Below are positions 6,346 to 15,437 of a DNA stretch of 24,170 bases, piece by piece (position 1 is the first letter of the stretch; every line of letters starts with the position of its first letter). The DNA lies in IMG/VR virus record IMGVR_UViG_3300035698_003618, positions 1 through 24,170 of that record; one strand, written 5' to 3'. The stretch comes from a virus. Under the pieces are notes generated by a model. It made no database searches and was not told where the DNA came from. It worked only from the letters and a program-made list of their open reading frames with translations. The position numbers were made by a program, and so were the translations under genes.

Positions 6346-6675
6346 ATGTCGGAAAAGCCGTCATGCGATCAATGCAAAATGACGTATGAGCTTTATGACG
6401 AGATTCCGCCTTGCGCTGATTGTGTGCCCCCTTTGGATCCCGAAAACATTTTGCCGGCCAAAATATTTGATATTATTGAATCACAAATCGGCGTTAATAA
6501 TGCGGCCGTTTTTCAAATTATTGATCGATACATTATGGGATATGATGATCGAGAGTATTGTTTCAGACTGTTATTGCGAGGAAAAGAGACTTTAAACCTT
6601 TATCGACAACAACAAAAATTATTAAAGGGCGCGGGCGTGGATAAAAAAGGGGCATCTAAAAAATGGCAAAATTAG
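6346..6675 (+). CDS. Tail assembly chaperone, downstream frame (gpT-like extension)
   Basis: Given from its first ATG, this frame encodes 109 residues. In vivo it is probably made mainly as the C-terminal part of a fusion through the slip at 6319-6325, reading ...EKN-LKEHIIAMSEKP. No good ribosome binding site precedes the ATG, and that ATG lies inside a predicted hairpin. The product has two CxxC pairs near its start (CDQC and CADC), a possible zinc knuckle, followed by 'PENILPAKIFDIIESQIG', a helical section and a basic tail. Cys pairs followed by 'PEN' are seen in second-frame chaperones of similar phages. Its end overlaps the tape measure start by 13 bases. The fusion runs 5924-6325 then 6325-6675. 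Confidence 0.75.
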   Translation: MSEKPSCDQCKMTYELYDEIPPCADCVPPLDPENILPAKIFDIIESQIGVNNAAVFQIIDRYIMGYDDREYCFRLLLRGKETLNLYRQQQKLLKGAGVDKKGASKKWQN

Positions 6676-9600
6676 GATCCGCTCTCGTTTACGTCCGAGC
6701 CGTCAAAGATAGCTTGCGTGGCGATTTAATGTCGGCCGAGCGCGACATCGATGGTTCGGCCGGCCGGATGAATCAAAGCATAGGCAAAGTAAATTGGGCA
6801 GCTGTTGGGATTGCCGGCGTCGCGGCGGCCGGCGTCGTTACGGCGGGGCTTATCAAGGCGATCGGCGCCGCGAGTGATTTGCAAGAAATAACCAGTAAAT
6901 TCGAAACGGTTTTCCAGGGTCAAGAAAAGCACGCGAAAAAATTTGTCGATGAATTGACGAGCGGTTACGCCATGAGTACGGGTTCCGCTCGTAAATTTTT
7001 GGGGGCCATGCAAGATTTGCTCGTGCCGTTGGGTTTGGGTGCCGAGGATGCGGCGCTATTATCCGGCGAAATCGTCAAACTATCGGCGGATCTCGGATCG
7101 TTCAATAATCAAGACACGGCGACGGTCATGGGCGACATTCAATCGGCACTCGTCGGCAATTATGAAACGATGAAAAAATACGGCGTTGTACTGACGGCCG
7201 CGAGCGTCGAACAGCGGATTTATAAAGATGGATTGGCCGAATCAAAAGATCAAATCACGGCATCGGATAAGGCGCTCGCCGCTTATAATATCATTGTGGA
7301 CGCGTCGACTTTTGCCATCGGCGATATGGAGCGGACGGCGTTAAGTTATGCAAATGTTATGAAAGCGAATGAGGCCGTCATGGGCGACTTGTGGGCGGAT
7401 CTCGGAAACGAATTCATACCGCTTGCGACTGAAACGATGATCGAGTTCAACAAGCTGATAAAAGACACGTCGCCGGCGTTAATCTCCTTTGCGAAAAACA
7501 CGGTTTATTTAATTGAGGATCTCGGATGGCTGTTTGAAACGACCGACACGAAATTACAATCTCTATATAATTTTTTAATCGGCGACGCGATAAAAGCGAC
7601 TCATAACATGGCCGATGCAACGGGGGTATGGTTACGCGAACAACTACTCGCGAATGATGCTCTCGAGAAAACCGACAAATTCCTACACGATGCCGCCCGG
7701 GCATCCAAGACTCAAATGGCCGAGATCGATGCAAACGTCGCCGATGCGTCAAGATCCATTAAAGACAATTGGTCGTCGGTTTTCACGGATCCGTCGGATG
7801 GATTCACGGCTCGAGTTAATGTCGCGAAATTCGAGAATCAAGCATCATTGCGCGAGATGCAAGCCGATTGGGATAATTTCACCGATAATTGGGAAAATGG
7901 ATTTACGACATCGGCCGACCATATCATGCGATCTAATGTCGGCATGGTCGACGATAACGTCATGGAGTGGAATCGTCTAAAATCCGAATGGGATCAACTC
8001 ACACCCGGGATGCACGACAATTGGGGCCAATTTACTGAGGGCACAAAAGACGACGTCAAGGATCAAGTCGATTTTGCGGCGACGTCCTGGGCCAGCATGC
8101 GAAATAATTGGGATGATGAAACGAGCACCATGGCGGATCTTTGGAATGGGCCGAATGGGGCTGTCAAGGGCATTCAAGAGGGATTCGCGGAAATTATCAA
8201 GGATGCGAATGATATGGCGGGCCCGGTAAAAGATTTCATCCTGGCATTGCACGACGGGGTCGTCGACGTTATTGGCGAGGCGGTCGACATGATGATCGAT
8301 GGTGCGATGGATATGGAAAAACTCGGCGAAACATTGCTACAAAACATGGAATCCGCACTCGCTCAATTTGCGACTAAAATGCTGACAAAGGTCATGGATA
8401 CCTTGATCGATTTGATCGTCGCGAATGTTACGCTCGGCGCCGTCGAATCCGGGGCATCCGCCGGATGGGGCGGAGCTCAAGCCGCGGCGATCCAAATGGG
8501 GGTATATATCGCGGCGGCCGCGGGGGCCATCGTCACGGCACAAGGTTTAAAAAACAATTTCGCCGAGGGTGGGTGGATCTCGAGGCATCCGTGCGGCGGC
8601 TCTATCTGCGAGGGATCCGGAATTGCCGACGATGTCTTTCTCGGTAGTACACCGGGGATCGATCACTATGGAATGGGCGGCGAGTTCGTGGTCAATAAAC
8701 GATCAACGGCAAAACATCTCGGCCAATTAAAGGCAATCAATGCCGACAAGGGATATGCCTCGGGCGGTCAAGTCAAACGACACTTTGACGGCGACGATCT
8801 CGCGCCGCCATGGGAAGGCGTCGCCGATTCGATGGCCTTGGGTACGACATTTGCTTTCGGCGCCGGCACGATGGCCGGGGGGCCGTGGTTCGGGCTCGGA
8901 TATGCGGCCGGCTTTCTTTTGAGCACGATCGCCGAGGCGTTTGTCGTAAAAGGCGCCGGCGATTTTCTGTCAAATAATGTTGATTGGGCGAATGGTGGCC
9001 AGATCAAACGATATTATGACGGCGAGGGGATTCAAGACTATCGAGATCCTTTGCAATATGCAGAGGGTCAAACGGGATGGGGCACGACGACCACGACGCC
9101 GGGGCCGGGGTTTGGGCCGTCGTTTTCCTTTTCGCCGCCGAATCTCGACGACATTGTCGGAGGTTTACCCGGGGGCGATACGATCGACGAGATCATCGGC
9201 GGCGCGGCCGGATGGACACAAGACCAGTTAAATAATTTAGGTCAAGTCATTGGCGGCGACATGACACTCGGCGACGCTCTCTCGTCCGGATGGGAAGGGA
9301 TGAAAGACAATCTCGAGGGCGTTTATGATATTTTGGGCGATTGTATGGATGATTTGATCGATTGGGATGCCTTTTGGGAATATGTGCAAAAACTCATTCG
9401 ACAACCATTAAAACAAGTCGCTAAAGACATCGCCGAGCCCGGGCAGTATTGGCCACAAACGTCGGGGATCCTCGAGGATATATTCGCCGATGGTCCGGGC
9501 ATGTTATGGGAATTCATTAAAACATCGATTCCAAATATCGACGATCTTTATGGATGCTTACATACCGGCACGGATTACGTGCCGCAAGACGGGCTTTATC

Positions 9601-9797
9601 GATTGCAAAAAGGCGAGTCGGTTTCGGCCGAGGGATCGGGCGGCGCTGGCACGAAAGTATATTTTATTAATAAAGGCGTGATATGCACATCCGACGTCGA
9701 TCAATGGTTTGCCGATCGGATGTCGGCATCTCAAAGCGGCCGGCATGGTGTGCAATATCAAGTCGTAAAAAATGATCAAATAGGGTTAGACGTATGA
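6663..9797 (+). CDS. Tail tape measure protein
   Basis: At 1044 residues this is the longest gene of the tail module, in the standard position after the chaperones. Residues about 5-35 are helical, followed by a Gly/Ala-rich hydrophobic stretch (about 45-68) and the tape-measure-type 'ATVMGDIQSALVGNYETMKKYG' region around 165. A Trp/Asp/Asn-rich zone (about 367-500) repeats DNW-like units. Further hydrophobic segments lie near 605-630 and 720-765. The C-terminal third is Gly-rich and contains a short duplicated unit, ASGGQVKRHFDGDD and ANGGQIKRYYDGEG. The protein sets tail length and is ejected into the cell on infection; by the usual rule of thumb its length implies a tail of roughly 150 nm. 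No peptidase motif was recognised. The stop overlaps the next ATG (ATGA). Confidence 0.85.
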   Translation: MAKLGSALVYVRAVKDSLRGDLMSAERDIDGSAGRMNQSIGKVNWAAVGIAGVAAAGVVTAGLIKAIGAASDLQEITSKFETVFQGQEKHAKKFVDELTSGYAMSTGSARKFLGAMQDLLVPLGLGAEDAALLSGEIVKLSADLGSFNNQDTATVMGDIQSALVGNYETMKKYGVVLTAASVEQRIYKDGLAESKDQITASDKALAAYNIIVDASTFAIGDMERTALSYANVMKANEAVMGDLWADLGNEFIPLATETMIEFNKLIKDTSPALISFAKNTVYLIEDLGWLFETTDTKLQSLYNFLIGDAIKATHNMADATGVWLREQLLANDALEKTDKFLHDAARASKTQMAEIDANVADASRSIKDNWSSVFTDPSDGFTARVNVAKFENQASLREMQADWDNFTDNWENGFTTSADHIMRSNVGMVDDNVMEWNRLKSEWDQLTPGMHDNWGQFTEGTKDDVKDQVDFAATSWASMRNNWDDETSTMADLWNGPNGAVKGIQEGFAEIIKDANDMAGPVKDFILALHDGVVDVIGEAVDMMIDGAMDMEKLGETLLQNMESALAQFATKMLTKVMDTLIDLIVANVTLGAVESGASAGWGGAQAAAIQMGVYIAAAAGAIVTAQGLKNNFAEGGWISRHPCGGSICEGSGIADDVFLGSTPGIDHYGMGGEFVVNKRSTAKHLGQLKAINADKGYASGGQVKRHFDGDDLAPPWEGVADSMALGTTFAFGAGTMAGGPWFGLGYAAGFLLSTIAEAFVVKGAGDFLSNNVDWANGGQIKRYYDGEGIQDYRDPLQYAEGQTGWGTTTTTPGPGFGPSFSFSPPNLDDIVGGLPGGDTIDEIIGGAAGWTQDQLNNLGQVIGGDMTLGDALSSGWEGMKDNLEGVYDILGDCMDDLIDWDAFWEYVQKLIRQPLKQVAKDIAEPGQYWPQTSGILEDIFADGPGMLWEFIKTSIPNIDDLYGCLHTGTDYVPQDGLYRLQKGESVSAEGSGGAGTKVYFINKGVICTSDVDQWFADRMSASQSGRHGVQYQVVKNDQIGLDV

Positions 9798-12682
9798 CAG
9801 TTAAAATAATTGCCGAGGATCAGATAAAAGACGATCATTTCGATAATGGAACGATCGACGAGCAAGATGGCATTTATATCGGGCAACCCGTGGCGGCTGT
9901 CACTAATACGGGCCAAATCCGACCTATCACTCTCGGAGATGAAAACGGCACCATTAACACTTTTACATATAATGGCGCGTGCACGGTCGGAAAGAATTCA
10001 ATCCCGAATGGCGCTTTTGAGGGTTCGTGGACGGCCGGCATCGCGCTCGGATGGCTTGCGACCGGTGCCTCGCAAACATACACCGAAGAATCGACGATCG
10101 TGCATGATGGCATCCGGGCTCAAAAAGTCGAATGTGTTGCGGATGGTGAGAGAATCGGCATCGGGGAATCGTTCACGACGGTAAACGCTGTCACATATAA
10201 GTTTGTAGGGTGGGTTTATTGCAATGAAGCGTGCACGGTTACGGTCACGCATGCGAATTTGACGGGTGTTTCTGAGACATTTGCCGTTGACGCGACAACA
10301 TGGACATTGCTCGAATGGACATCGGTCGCGACGGCAACGGGTGCGGCGAATCTGGAAATAATACGAGCTATCGCCGATTCGGATCCGGGGGATTATATAA
10401 TTATCGACGACGTCTTTATGTGGTCACTTGCGACAAATTCATTATTTGATACAAATTTAGAGGTTTTCGACGTGGATTCTCTCGTCGGCGCGAAAATTGA
10501 ATTTACTTCCGGCACGAACGACGGCGAGGTCGTTACCATTGTACACAATGAAACCGGATACGGGCTTATATACTTTTCTCCGAATGTAACATCGGCGCCG
10601 GTTAATGGGGACACATTTACTTTAACAATCCCGGCCGCCGATCTTGATTTTACGGTCGAGTTGATGAGCTCGGGCGATCTTGGAAGTGCGCTTTTTAAAT
10701 GGAGTTATACCGGCGGCACTACTGAATTGGGTCAAGAATATGCTCCTACAGAAATCCATCGTTATGAAATGAGAGGGAATGCGGGCGGCGCCGGCGCAAA
10801 GGTGATAGAGGCGCCGAATGGTACTTTGATTTGTTTTTTTTCTGACAATGGAAACGATCTCTCGTATAAAACGAGCGCGGATCAAGGTGTGACGTGGTCG
10901 GCACAAAACGATATCGACGAGGATGATAGTTATTATTTGACCGATGTTATCGTTCTTGATTCGGGTCGAATAATGGTCTTTGCATGGCTCGGAGGGGCGG
11001 CGGGAACGGAGATTTTTTATTCTGACGACAATGGCACAACATGGTCGGCCGGGGTGCTTGTGACGCCCAATATAAAATCCTGCATTCAACTGCCGAATGG
11101 TAATTTATTGGCGTTTAACGATGAAAACGACGATATCAGGTGTCAAATAAGCGATGATGGTGGGTTTACGTGGGGCTCTGAGATTACGGTCGTTCAAGAG
11201 GCAAACGATCAGGGAAGTCCATCGGCAACAATCGCCGCGAATGGCGACATCGTTTGTGCTTATGAAACCGACGAGGATGCCATCGGCGATACCGAGATAA
11301 AATGCAAAATATCCTCGGATGGCGGGGCGACGTGGGGGGCCGCGATATCTATTTCCGATTATGGTGGGGCGACCATGCGAAAAGAGCCGAATCTGATTAC
11401 ATATCCGGGCGGAAAAATATTTTGCTTTTATTTACAAGAATATCCGCTTTTGTCTGCTGATTTTGGGATAATAGTTCACACTTCATCGGTGGATAACGGT
11501 CTAACGTGGGTTGGATCGGTTGTTTTTAATTCAAGTCCGGATCCGGCTTATGATCGCCGCGATGTGCACGTTTCGGTCGTTTATGGTTCAAGGATTTGGG
11601 TTTGTTATCGCGACGTTGGTCAAAATATTTTAATGGCGCATGTATCGAATCGACATCGTCTTGCAAACCATATTTTATATGGAATCGCGACCGGCAAAAA
11701 CAACGTAAAGCAACATTTGATATGCGATGTCAATTTGAGATGGCACGGCGCATCGGGCGTCGTCGGCGATTCGTGGACGTTTAAGCCGCAATGGCAGTAT
11801 GCCGCGAAAAACATTATCGCGAACAGCGTCAATCAAGTTTATCGATCGATAGCGGATAACGTCGAACGAAGTATTTCCATCGGTCATGGCGCCGAGGAGG
11901 TTTATAAGGTTTCGGGTGTCGCGTTGTTCAATTGCAATTTTTGGGATGCAAATTTCCAAATGCACGCAACCGATGTATGGACGTCGCCGACCATCGACGA
12001 GGATATTCTTTTCACGCTCGCGAGCGGCACGATTGACGAGGTCGTCAAAAACCACATCTCCGACACTTCATTGCTTGCAAATTACAAAAATCACGAATTA
12101 AAAGGCAAGTTTTATATGGCCACATCCGGCACCGATTCCGGCGAGGCGTGGCGGATCCGCGACAATGTCGGCGATTATATCGTTTTAGACGAAACCGCGG
12201 CGCATAGTCTCGCCGCCCTGGACACGTTCCGGATTTATGGATCAAAAGCCGCGGCCGAATTCACGGGTTCATTAAAACGATTTCTCCGGCTTAATATTCC
12301 GGCTCAACACACACCGGACGATTATTATCAAGTCGGGGCGATGGTCGCCGGCGAGGTTATCACGCTCAATCGGGCATGGGCGATCGGATATGTCAAAGGC
12401 ATCAAAACGGGCGTCGAGCTCTTGCGGCCGACTCATGGCGGCATGTTTCCGATCGAGCGAAAGGATAATAAATATACATTTACGGTAAATTGGGCCGGAT
12501 CCGAGCACACAGTGCGGCAAGCCGAGGCGCTTTATAATTCATTGCGCGGCCGGAATCTCGCATTGATTCCGGATGCTGACAACATGAACGACGTTTATCT
12601 ATGCAAGATAATTGGCGGGCTTGATATGAAACATTGGTTTAAAACCATGTATAATTTTTCTTTGAATTTTGAGGAAATTTAA
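9794..12682 (+). CDS. Tail-tip protein with carbohydrate-binding and sialidase-like Asp-box domains
   Basis: A 962-residue mosaic. Residues about 1-60 look like a tail-tip N-terminus. About 68-215 (NSIPNGAFEGSW ... YIIIDDVFMWSL) resembles a CBM_4_9-type carbohydrate-binding jelly roll. About 330-620 is a sialidase-like beta-propeller with five Asp-box motifs of the S-x-D-x-G-x-T-W type near 361 (SADQGVTW), 410 (SDDNGTTW), 453 (SDDGGFTW), 507 (SSDGGATW) and 566 (SVDNGLTW). The last 250 or so residues return to a phage tail pattern (ELLRPTHGGMFPIE, TFTVNWAGSEHTVRQAE, SLNFEEI). I did not find a convincing arginine triad, so enzymatic sialidase activity is unproven and sugar binding is the safer reading. 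It begins at ATGA over the tape measure stop and ends at TAATG. Confidence 0.75.
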   Translation: MTVKIIAEDQIKDDHFDNGTIDEQDGIYIGQPVAAVTNTGQIRPITLGDENGTINTFTYNGACTVGKNSIPNGAFEGSWTAGIALGWLATGASQTYTEESTIVHDGIRAQKVECVADGERIGIGESFTTVNAVTYKFVGWVYCNEACTVTVTHANLTGVSETFAVDATTWTLLEWTSVATATGAANLEIIRAIADSDPGDYIIIDDVFMWSLATNSLFDTNLEVFDVDSLVGAKIEFTSGTNDGEVVTIVHNETGYGLIYFSPNVTSAPVNGDTFTLTIPAADLDFTVELMSSGDLGSALFKWSYTGGTTELGQEYAPTEIHRYEMRGNAGGAGAKVIEAPNGTLICFFSDNGNDLSYKTSADQGVTWSAQNDIDEDDSYYLTDVIVLDSGRIMVFAWLGGAAGTEIFYSDDNGTTWSAGVLVTPNIKSCIQLPNGNLLAFNDENDDIRCQISDDGGFTWGSEITVVQEANDQGSPSATIAANGDIVCAYETDEDAIGDTEIKCKISSDGGATWGAAISISDYGGATMRKEPNLITYPGGKIFCFYLQEYPLLSADFGIIVHTSSVDNGLTWVGSVVFNSSPDPAYDRRDVHVSVVYGSRIWVCYRDVGQNILMAHVSNRHRLANHILYGIATGKNNVKQHLICDVNLRWHGASGVVGDSWTFKPQWQYAAKNIIANSVNQVYRSIADNVERSISIGHGAEEVYKVSGVALFNCNFWDANFQMHATDVWTSPTIDEDILFTLASGTIDEVVKNHISDTSLLANYKNHELKGKFYMATSGTDSGEAWRIRDNVGDYIVLDETAAHSLAALDTFRIYGSKAAAEFTGSLKRFLRLNIPAQHTPDDYYQVGAMVAGEVITLNRAWAIGYVKGIKTGVELLRPTHGGMFPIERKDNKYTFTVNWAGSEHTVRQAEALYNSLRGRNLALIPDADNMNDVYLCKIIGGLDMKHWFKTMYNFSLNFEEI

Positions 12683-14346
12683 TGTCAATTCGAGATAAAT
12701 TCCGGGCATCGAGGGAAGTGTTTTTTTTAGTCGAATGTGATTTTGACGGCATGATTAAACGGTGGGCCGAAAAAGACATCGCCGTCGATTCGGATCATTT
12801 TTTCGAGGGTAGGATCTCGAGCATCGGTCAAGTCGGGTCGGCGCTCAATCTCGGCACGATGTCTCATTCTATGGGTAGTGTTCAAATCACTCTATTAAAC
12901 GTCGACCGGTTACAAGACATCGAAACCGCCCGAGTGCTCGACGGCGCATTATGTCGCATTTATGCCTATTGCGACGGCATGACATGGGCCGAAATCACGG
13001 CGCAATCGCTTTTATATACGGGATCATTTAAAAAAGACAGTCATACGCGGTCAAGGTATTCGTTCACGATCGAAGATGCCACATATCGCCGATTACGCGT
13101 GATTCCGGAATCATTTATCAGCGAGGACACTTTTCCATTGCATCGCATCGATGCGGGCGGCGGATCGGTCGCCGGCAAGGCGATGCCGATCGTTTTCGGC
13201 AATTTTGATCGAGGCATTCCGTTATTGTGCATCGATACAGCTGGATTTAAATATCTCGTTTCGCTCGGGCTCTTAAAATCGACCGATGCCGAATACACGG
13301 CGACGACCGAAAATGTATACGATAAAGAGGGGGCGGTGATTGCCGCGGCCGGATATTCCTTTCTTGACTCGATAACCGAGGGCCGATCGTATTCATATTT
13401 TGATTTTTCGAATGATCAAGTCGCGCTCGAAAAACTAACATGCTCGGGGCGGGGCGTTGTCGACGGCGCCGGCGGCATAACAGGAACGGCCGGCGAATTA
13501 ATCGAGCATCCATCCGAGATCGTACATTATTTGATCGATCGATTTGGGATAGGTATTTTACCGGATCTCGAATCGATCGGCACGAACAAAGTGCTTTTGC
13601 CTTTCATCAAGTGTGCATCCTATGTCAACGCGGCCGCGAATGCCGGCGATATCGCGAATCGAATCCTTTCACAAGTGCAATCATCTCTCGTTATGCGTAA
13701 CGGCAAATATGGCATTATAACATTTGATCCGACGGCCGATGCGGCCGAGCGCATGACGCTTTTAAACAATCATATCGGCGGTGAGATCGTCTTTTCGAAA
13801 ACTGATATCGGCAACGTGTGCAATTCTTTAATCGTTAATTACGGTTTAAACATGGCGTCGGGTAAATATGAGGGGCAACTTAAACGCGATCGTACAAACG
13901 ATGAGTCGTGTATGAGCTCTTTTTATCAATACGGCGAGCGGCCGGTCGTGATTTTGAATTTACCGGATGTCAATGATAAATCGAGCGCCGAGCAAATTTC
14001 AAATCGTTATCTCGCAATCCATGCACATCGACACGACATTCTCGACACAATGGTATCATATGGCGACGGTTTCGACCTGCTCGAGGGCGACGCGGCATTG
14101 TGGACGGTTCCAGAGGGGGCGAGCTCGGACGGTTCCGGGTGGGTCGATGAAAAATTCATCCTGTTACAAAGAGGATTTACGGCGACCGGCATTTTACAAA
14201 AATGGTGGCGGGCGCGATTTCCTTTGAACTATATCGGCGCCGGGGCGACGGATGCCGGTTATTTATTAGACACGAAAGGGCGTTTGATTCTATCGACATC
14301 GGGCCTCGGGATAAAAACGACACAAAAAAGGAGTTATCGACCATGA
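12682..14346 (+). CDS. Tail-tip / baseplate hub-like minor tail protein
   Basis: This 554-residue protein has an N-terminal beta domain (FFLVECDFDGMIKRWAEKDI) followed by an 'SVQITLLNVDRLQDIETARVLDG' part. Residues about 110-135 (LLYTGSFKKDSHTRSRYSF) and 150-165 (RIDAGGGSVAGKAMPIVFG) follow the pattern of phage tail proteins that shape the baseplate hub. The C-terminal third (NVCNSLIVNYGLN ... SSAEQISNRYLAIHAHRHDILD) is like the hub/tail-associated regions found downstream of tape measures. There is no signal peptide and no enzymatic motif. Start and stop overlap both neighbours (TAATG and ATGA), so it is translationally coupled. The assignment rests on order plus general pattern; the family name is uncertain. 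Confidence 0.65.
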   Translation: MSIRDKFRASREVFFLVECDFDGMIKRWAEKDIAVDSDHFFEGRISSIGQVGSALNLGTMSHSMGSVQITLLNVDRLQDIETARVLDGALCRIYAYCDGMTWAEITAQSLLYTGSFKKDSHTRSRYSFTIEDATYRRLRVIPESFISEDTFPLHRIDAGGGSVAGKAMPIVFGNFDRGIPLLCIDTAGFKYLVSLGLLKSTDAEYTATTENVYDKEGAVIAAAGYSFLDSITEGRSYSYFDFSNDQVALEKLTCSGRGVVDGAGGITGTAGELIEHPSEIVHYLIDRFGIGILPDLESIGTNKVLLPFIKCASYVNAAANAGDIANRILSQVQSSLVMRNGKYGIITFDPTADAAERMTLLNNHIGGEIVFSKTDIGNVCNSLIVNYGLNMASGKYEGQLKRDRTNDESCMSSFYQYGERPVVILNLPDVNDKSSAEQISNRYLAIHAHRHDILDTMVSYGDGFDLLEGDAALWTVPEGASSDGSGWVDEKFILLQRGFTATGILQKWWRARFPLNYIGAGATDAGYLLDTKGRLILSTSGLGIKTTQKRSYRP

Positions 14347-15398
14347 TTAATTTTCTAAGGGGTTTTATCCTATGCTTGATCGCCATGTTCGCGGGGTATG
14401 GTTTTTCGCAATGGCAGGATCAATTTCCTCTCGTCGCGACGCCGGCGTCGGATGATCTGATCGTTTTTCAAGACGTTTCGAACACGGCCGACACGGATCA
14501 GGGCACCACATCATATACAACGGTCGCGGGTGTCCTGGCGGCGGCCGCGGCGTCGGGTAATAGTGTTCACATTGACGACGATAATGGCTTGTATCTCGGC
14601 ACATCCGACGAATTTTCGGCGATCCATGGATCCGGAGGCAACACGAATTTTATCAACACGGTCGGAGATTGGCGAGTGAGAAACACATCCGGCGAGCATA
14701 TCTATATTATTAGTGAAAACGCGACCGGATCCATCGTGTTTGGCACGGGCGCGGCCGGCATAACGGCATTGACGATCGACGAAACCGGCGTCGCGACTTT
14801 CGTGCATGAGATATCATCGTCGACGGTTGCGTCTTATTTCCTCGACGGCACGGCATCGACCTCGACAAATCCGGTATATACATTTAACGCGGATCAAAAC
14901 ACGGGCATCGGGCGATCGTCGGGCGACACGCTCGTCGGGATCGCCGGCGGTTTTATGGGAGGGCGAACGGACGAGGTCGGATCAATCGTCATCAATCAAG
15001 ATTATGAAGAAGTGCAAATGTCTGTCGTCGAATGGTCGACCGAAGTCGCGACGGGCGATGGCGCGTTTTATTTTCATGTCGGGCAAAAGCTCGACAATCT
15101 ATTCTTAACGTATGCCCATGCGGAAAACATCACGGCCGCGACGGGCACCGGTGTGCAAACGACAACGATCAATATCTATAATGTGACGGATTCCGTCGAT
15201 CTCTTTTCGACGGCATTGACGATCGATGAGGACGAAACCGGATCCGATACGGCCGCGACGGCATATGTGATAAATGCCGCGAACGACGACGCCGACGCCA
15301 ACGATGTTTGGCGGGTCGATGTCGATGCGGTACCGGGAACGACGCCCGGGGATGGTTTGATCATCACGCTCGGGTTTAACCTTTTGGCTTTACCATAA
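14343..15398 (+). CDS. Fibre-like protein with N-terminal signal-like segment
   Basis: The chosen ATG (14343) overlaps the hub gene stop and follows an AAAAAAGGAG ribosome binding site. Longer readings from upstream would run inside the hub gene. The 351-residue product starts with a hydrophobic stretch (residues about 2-20, INFLRGFILCLIAMFAGYG) and a plausible cleavage near GFS-Q. The mature part has fibre-type motifs: 'SDDLIVFQDVSNTADTDQGT', then a Thr/Ser/Gly-rich beta region with 'NPVYTFNADQNTGIGRSSGDTL', a pattern common in trimeric phage tail fibres. A C-terminal beta-sandwich ends 'GLIITLGFNLLAL'. Fibre identity is well supported. The hydrophobic N-terminus is unusual for a fibre and could be a membrane/export signal or an anchor. 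Confidence 0.65.
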   Translation: MINFLRGFILCLIAMFAGYGFSQWQDQFPLVATPASDDLIVFQDVSNTADTDQGTTSYTTVAGVLAAAAASGNSVHIDDDNGLYLGTSDEFSAIHGSGGNTNFINTVGDWRVRNTSGEHIYIISENATGSIVFGTGAAGITALTIDETGVATFVHEISSSTVASYFLDGTASTSTNPVYTFNADQNTGIGRSSGDTLVGIAGGFMGGRTDEVGSIVINQDYEEVQMSVVEWSTEVATGDGAFYFHVGQKLDNLFLTYAHAENITAATGTGVQTTTINIYNVTDSVDLFSTALTIDEDETGSDTAATAYVINAANDDADANDVWRVDVDAVPGTTPGDGLIITLGFNLLALP

Positions 15399-15401
15399 AA
15401 A

Positions 15402-15437
15402 AAGGAAAATATTCATGCGAAGGAAAATATTCATGCG
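15402..15437 (+). repeat. 18-bp perfect tandem duplication of ribosome binding site and start codon
   Basis: The unit AAGGAAAATATTCATGCG occurs at 15402-15419 and again at 15420-15437 with no mismatch. Each copy carries an AAGGAAAA ribosome binding site and an ATG (15415 and 15433), both in the same frame. The gene after it can therefore start at either site, six codons apart. The extra N-terminal residues (MRRKIF) add positive charges to the signal peptide. Confidence 0.9.

Noticed and set aside
8977-9231. Plus-strand alternative frame within the tape measure gene
   Set aside because: Arg-rich shadow translation with no start signal, fully inside the tape measure frame.
14202-14342. Upstream extension of the fibre-like gene
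   Set aside because: It would lie inside the hub gene; the ATG at 14343 has a good ribosome binding site and overlaps the hub stop.
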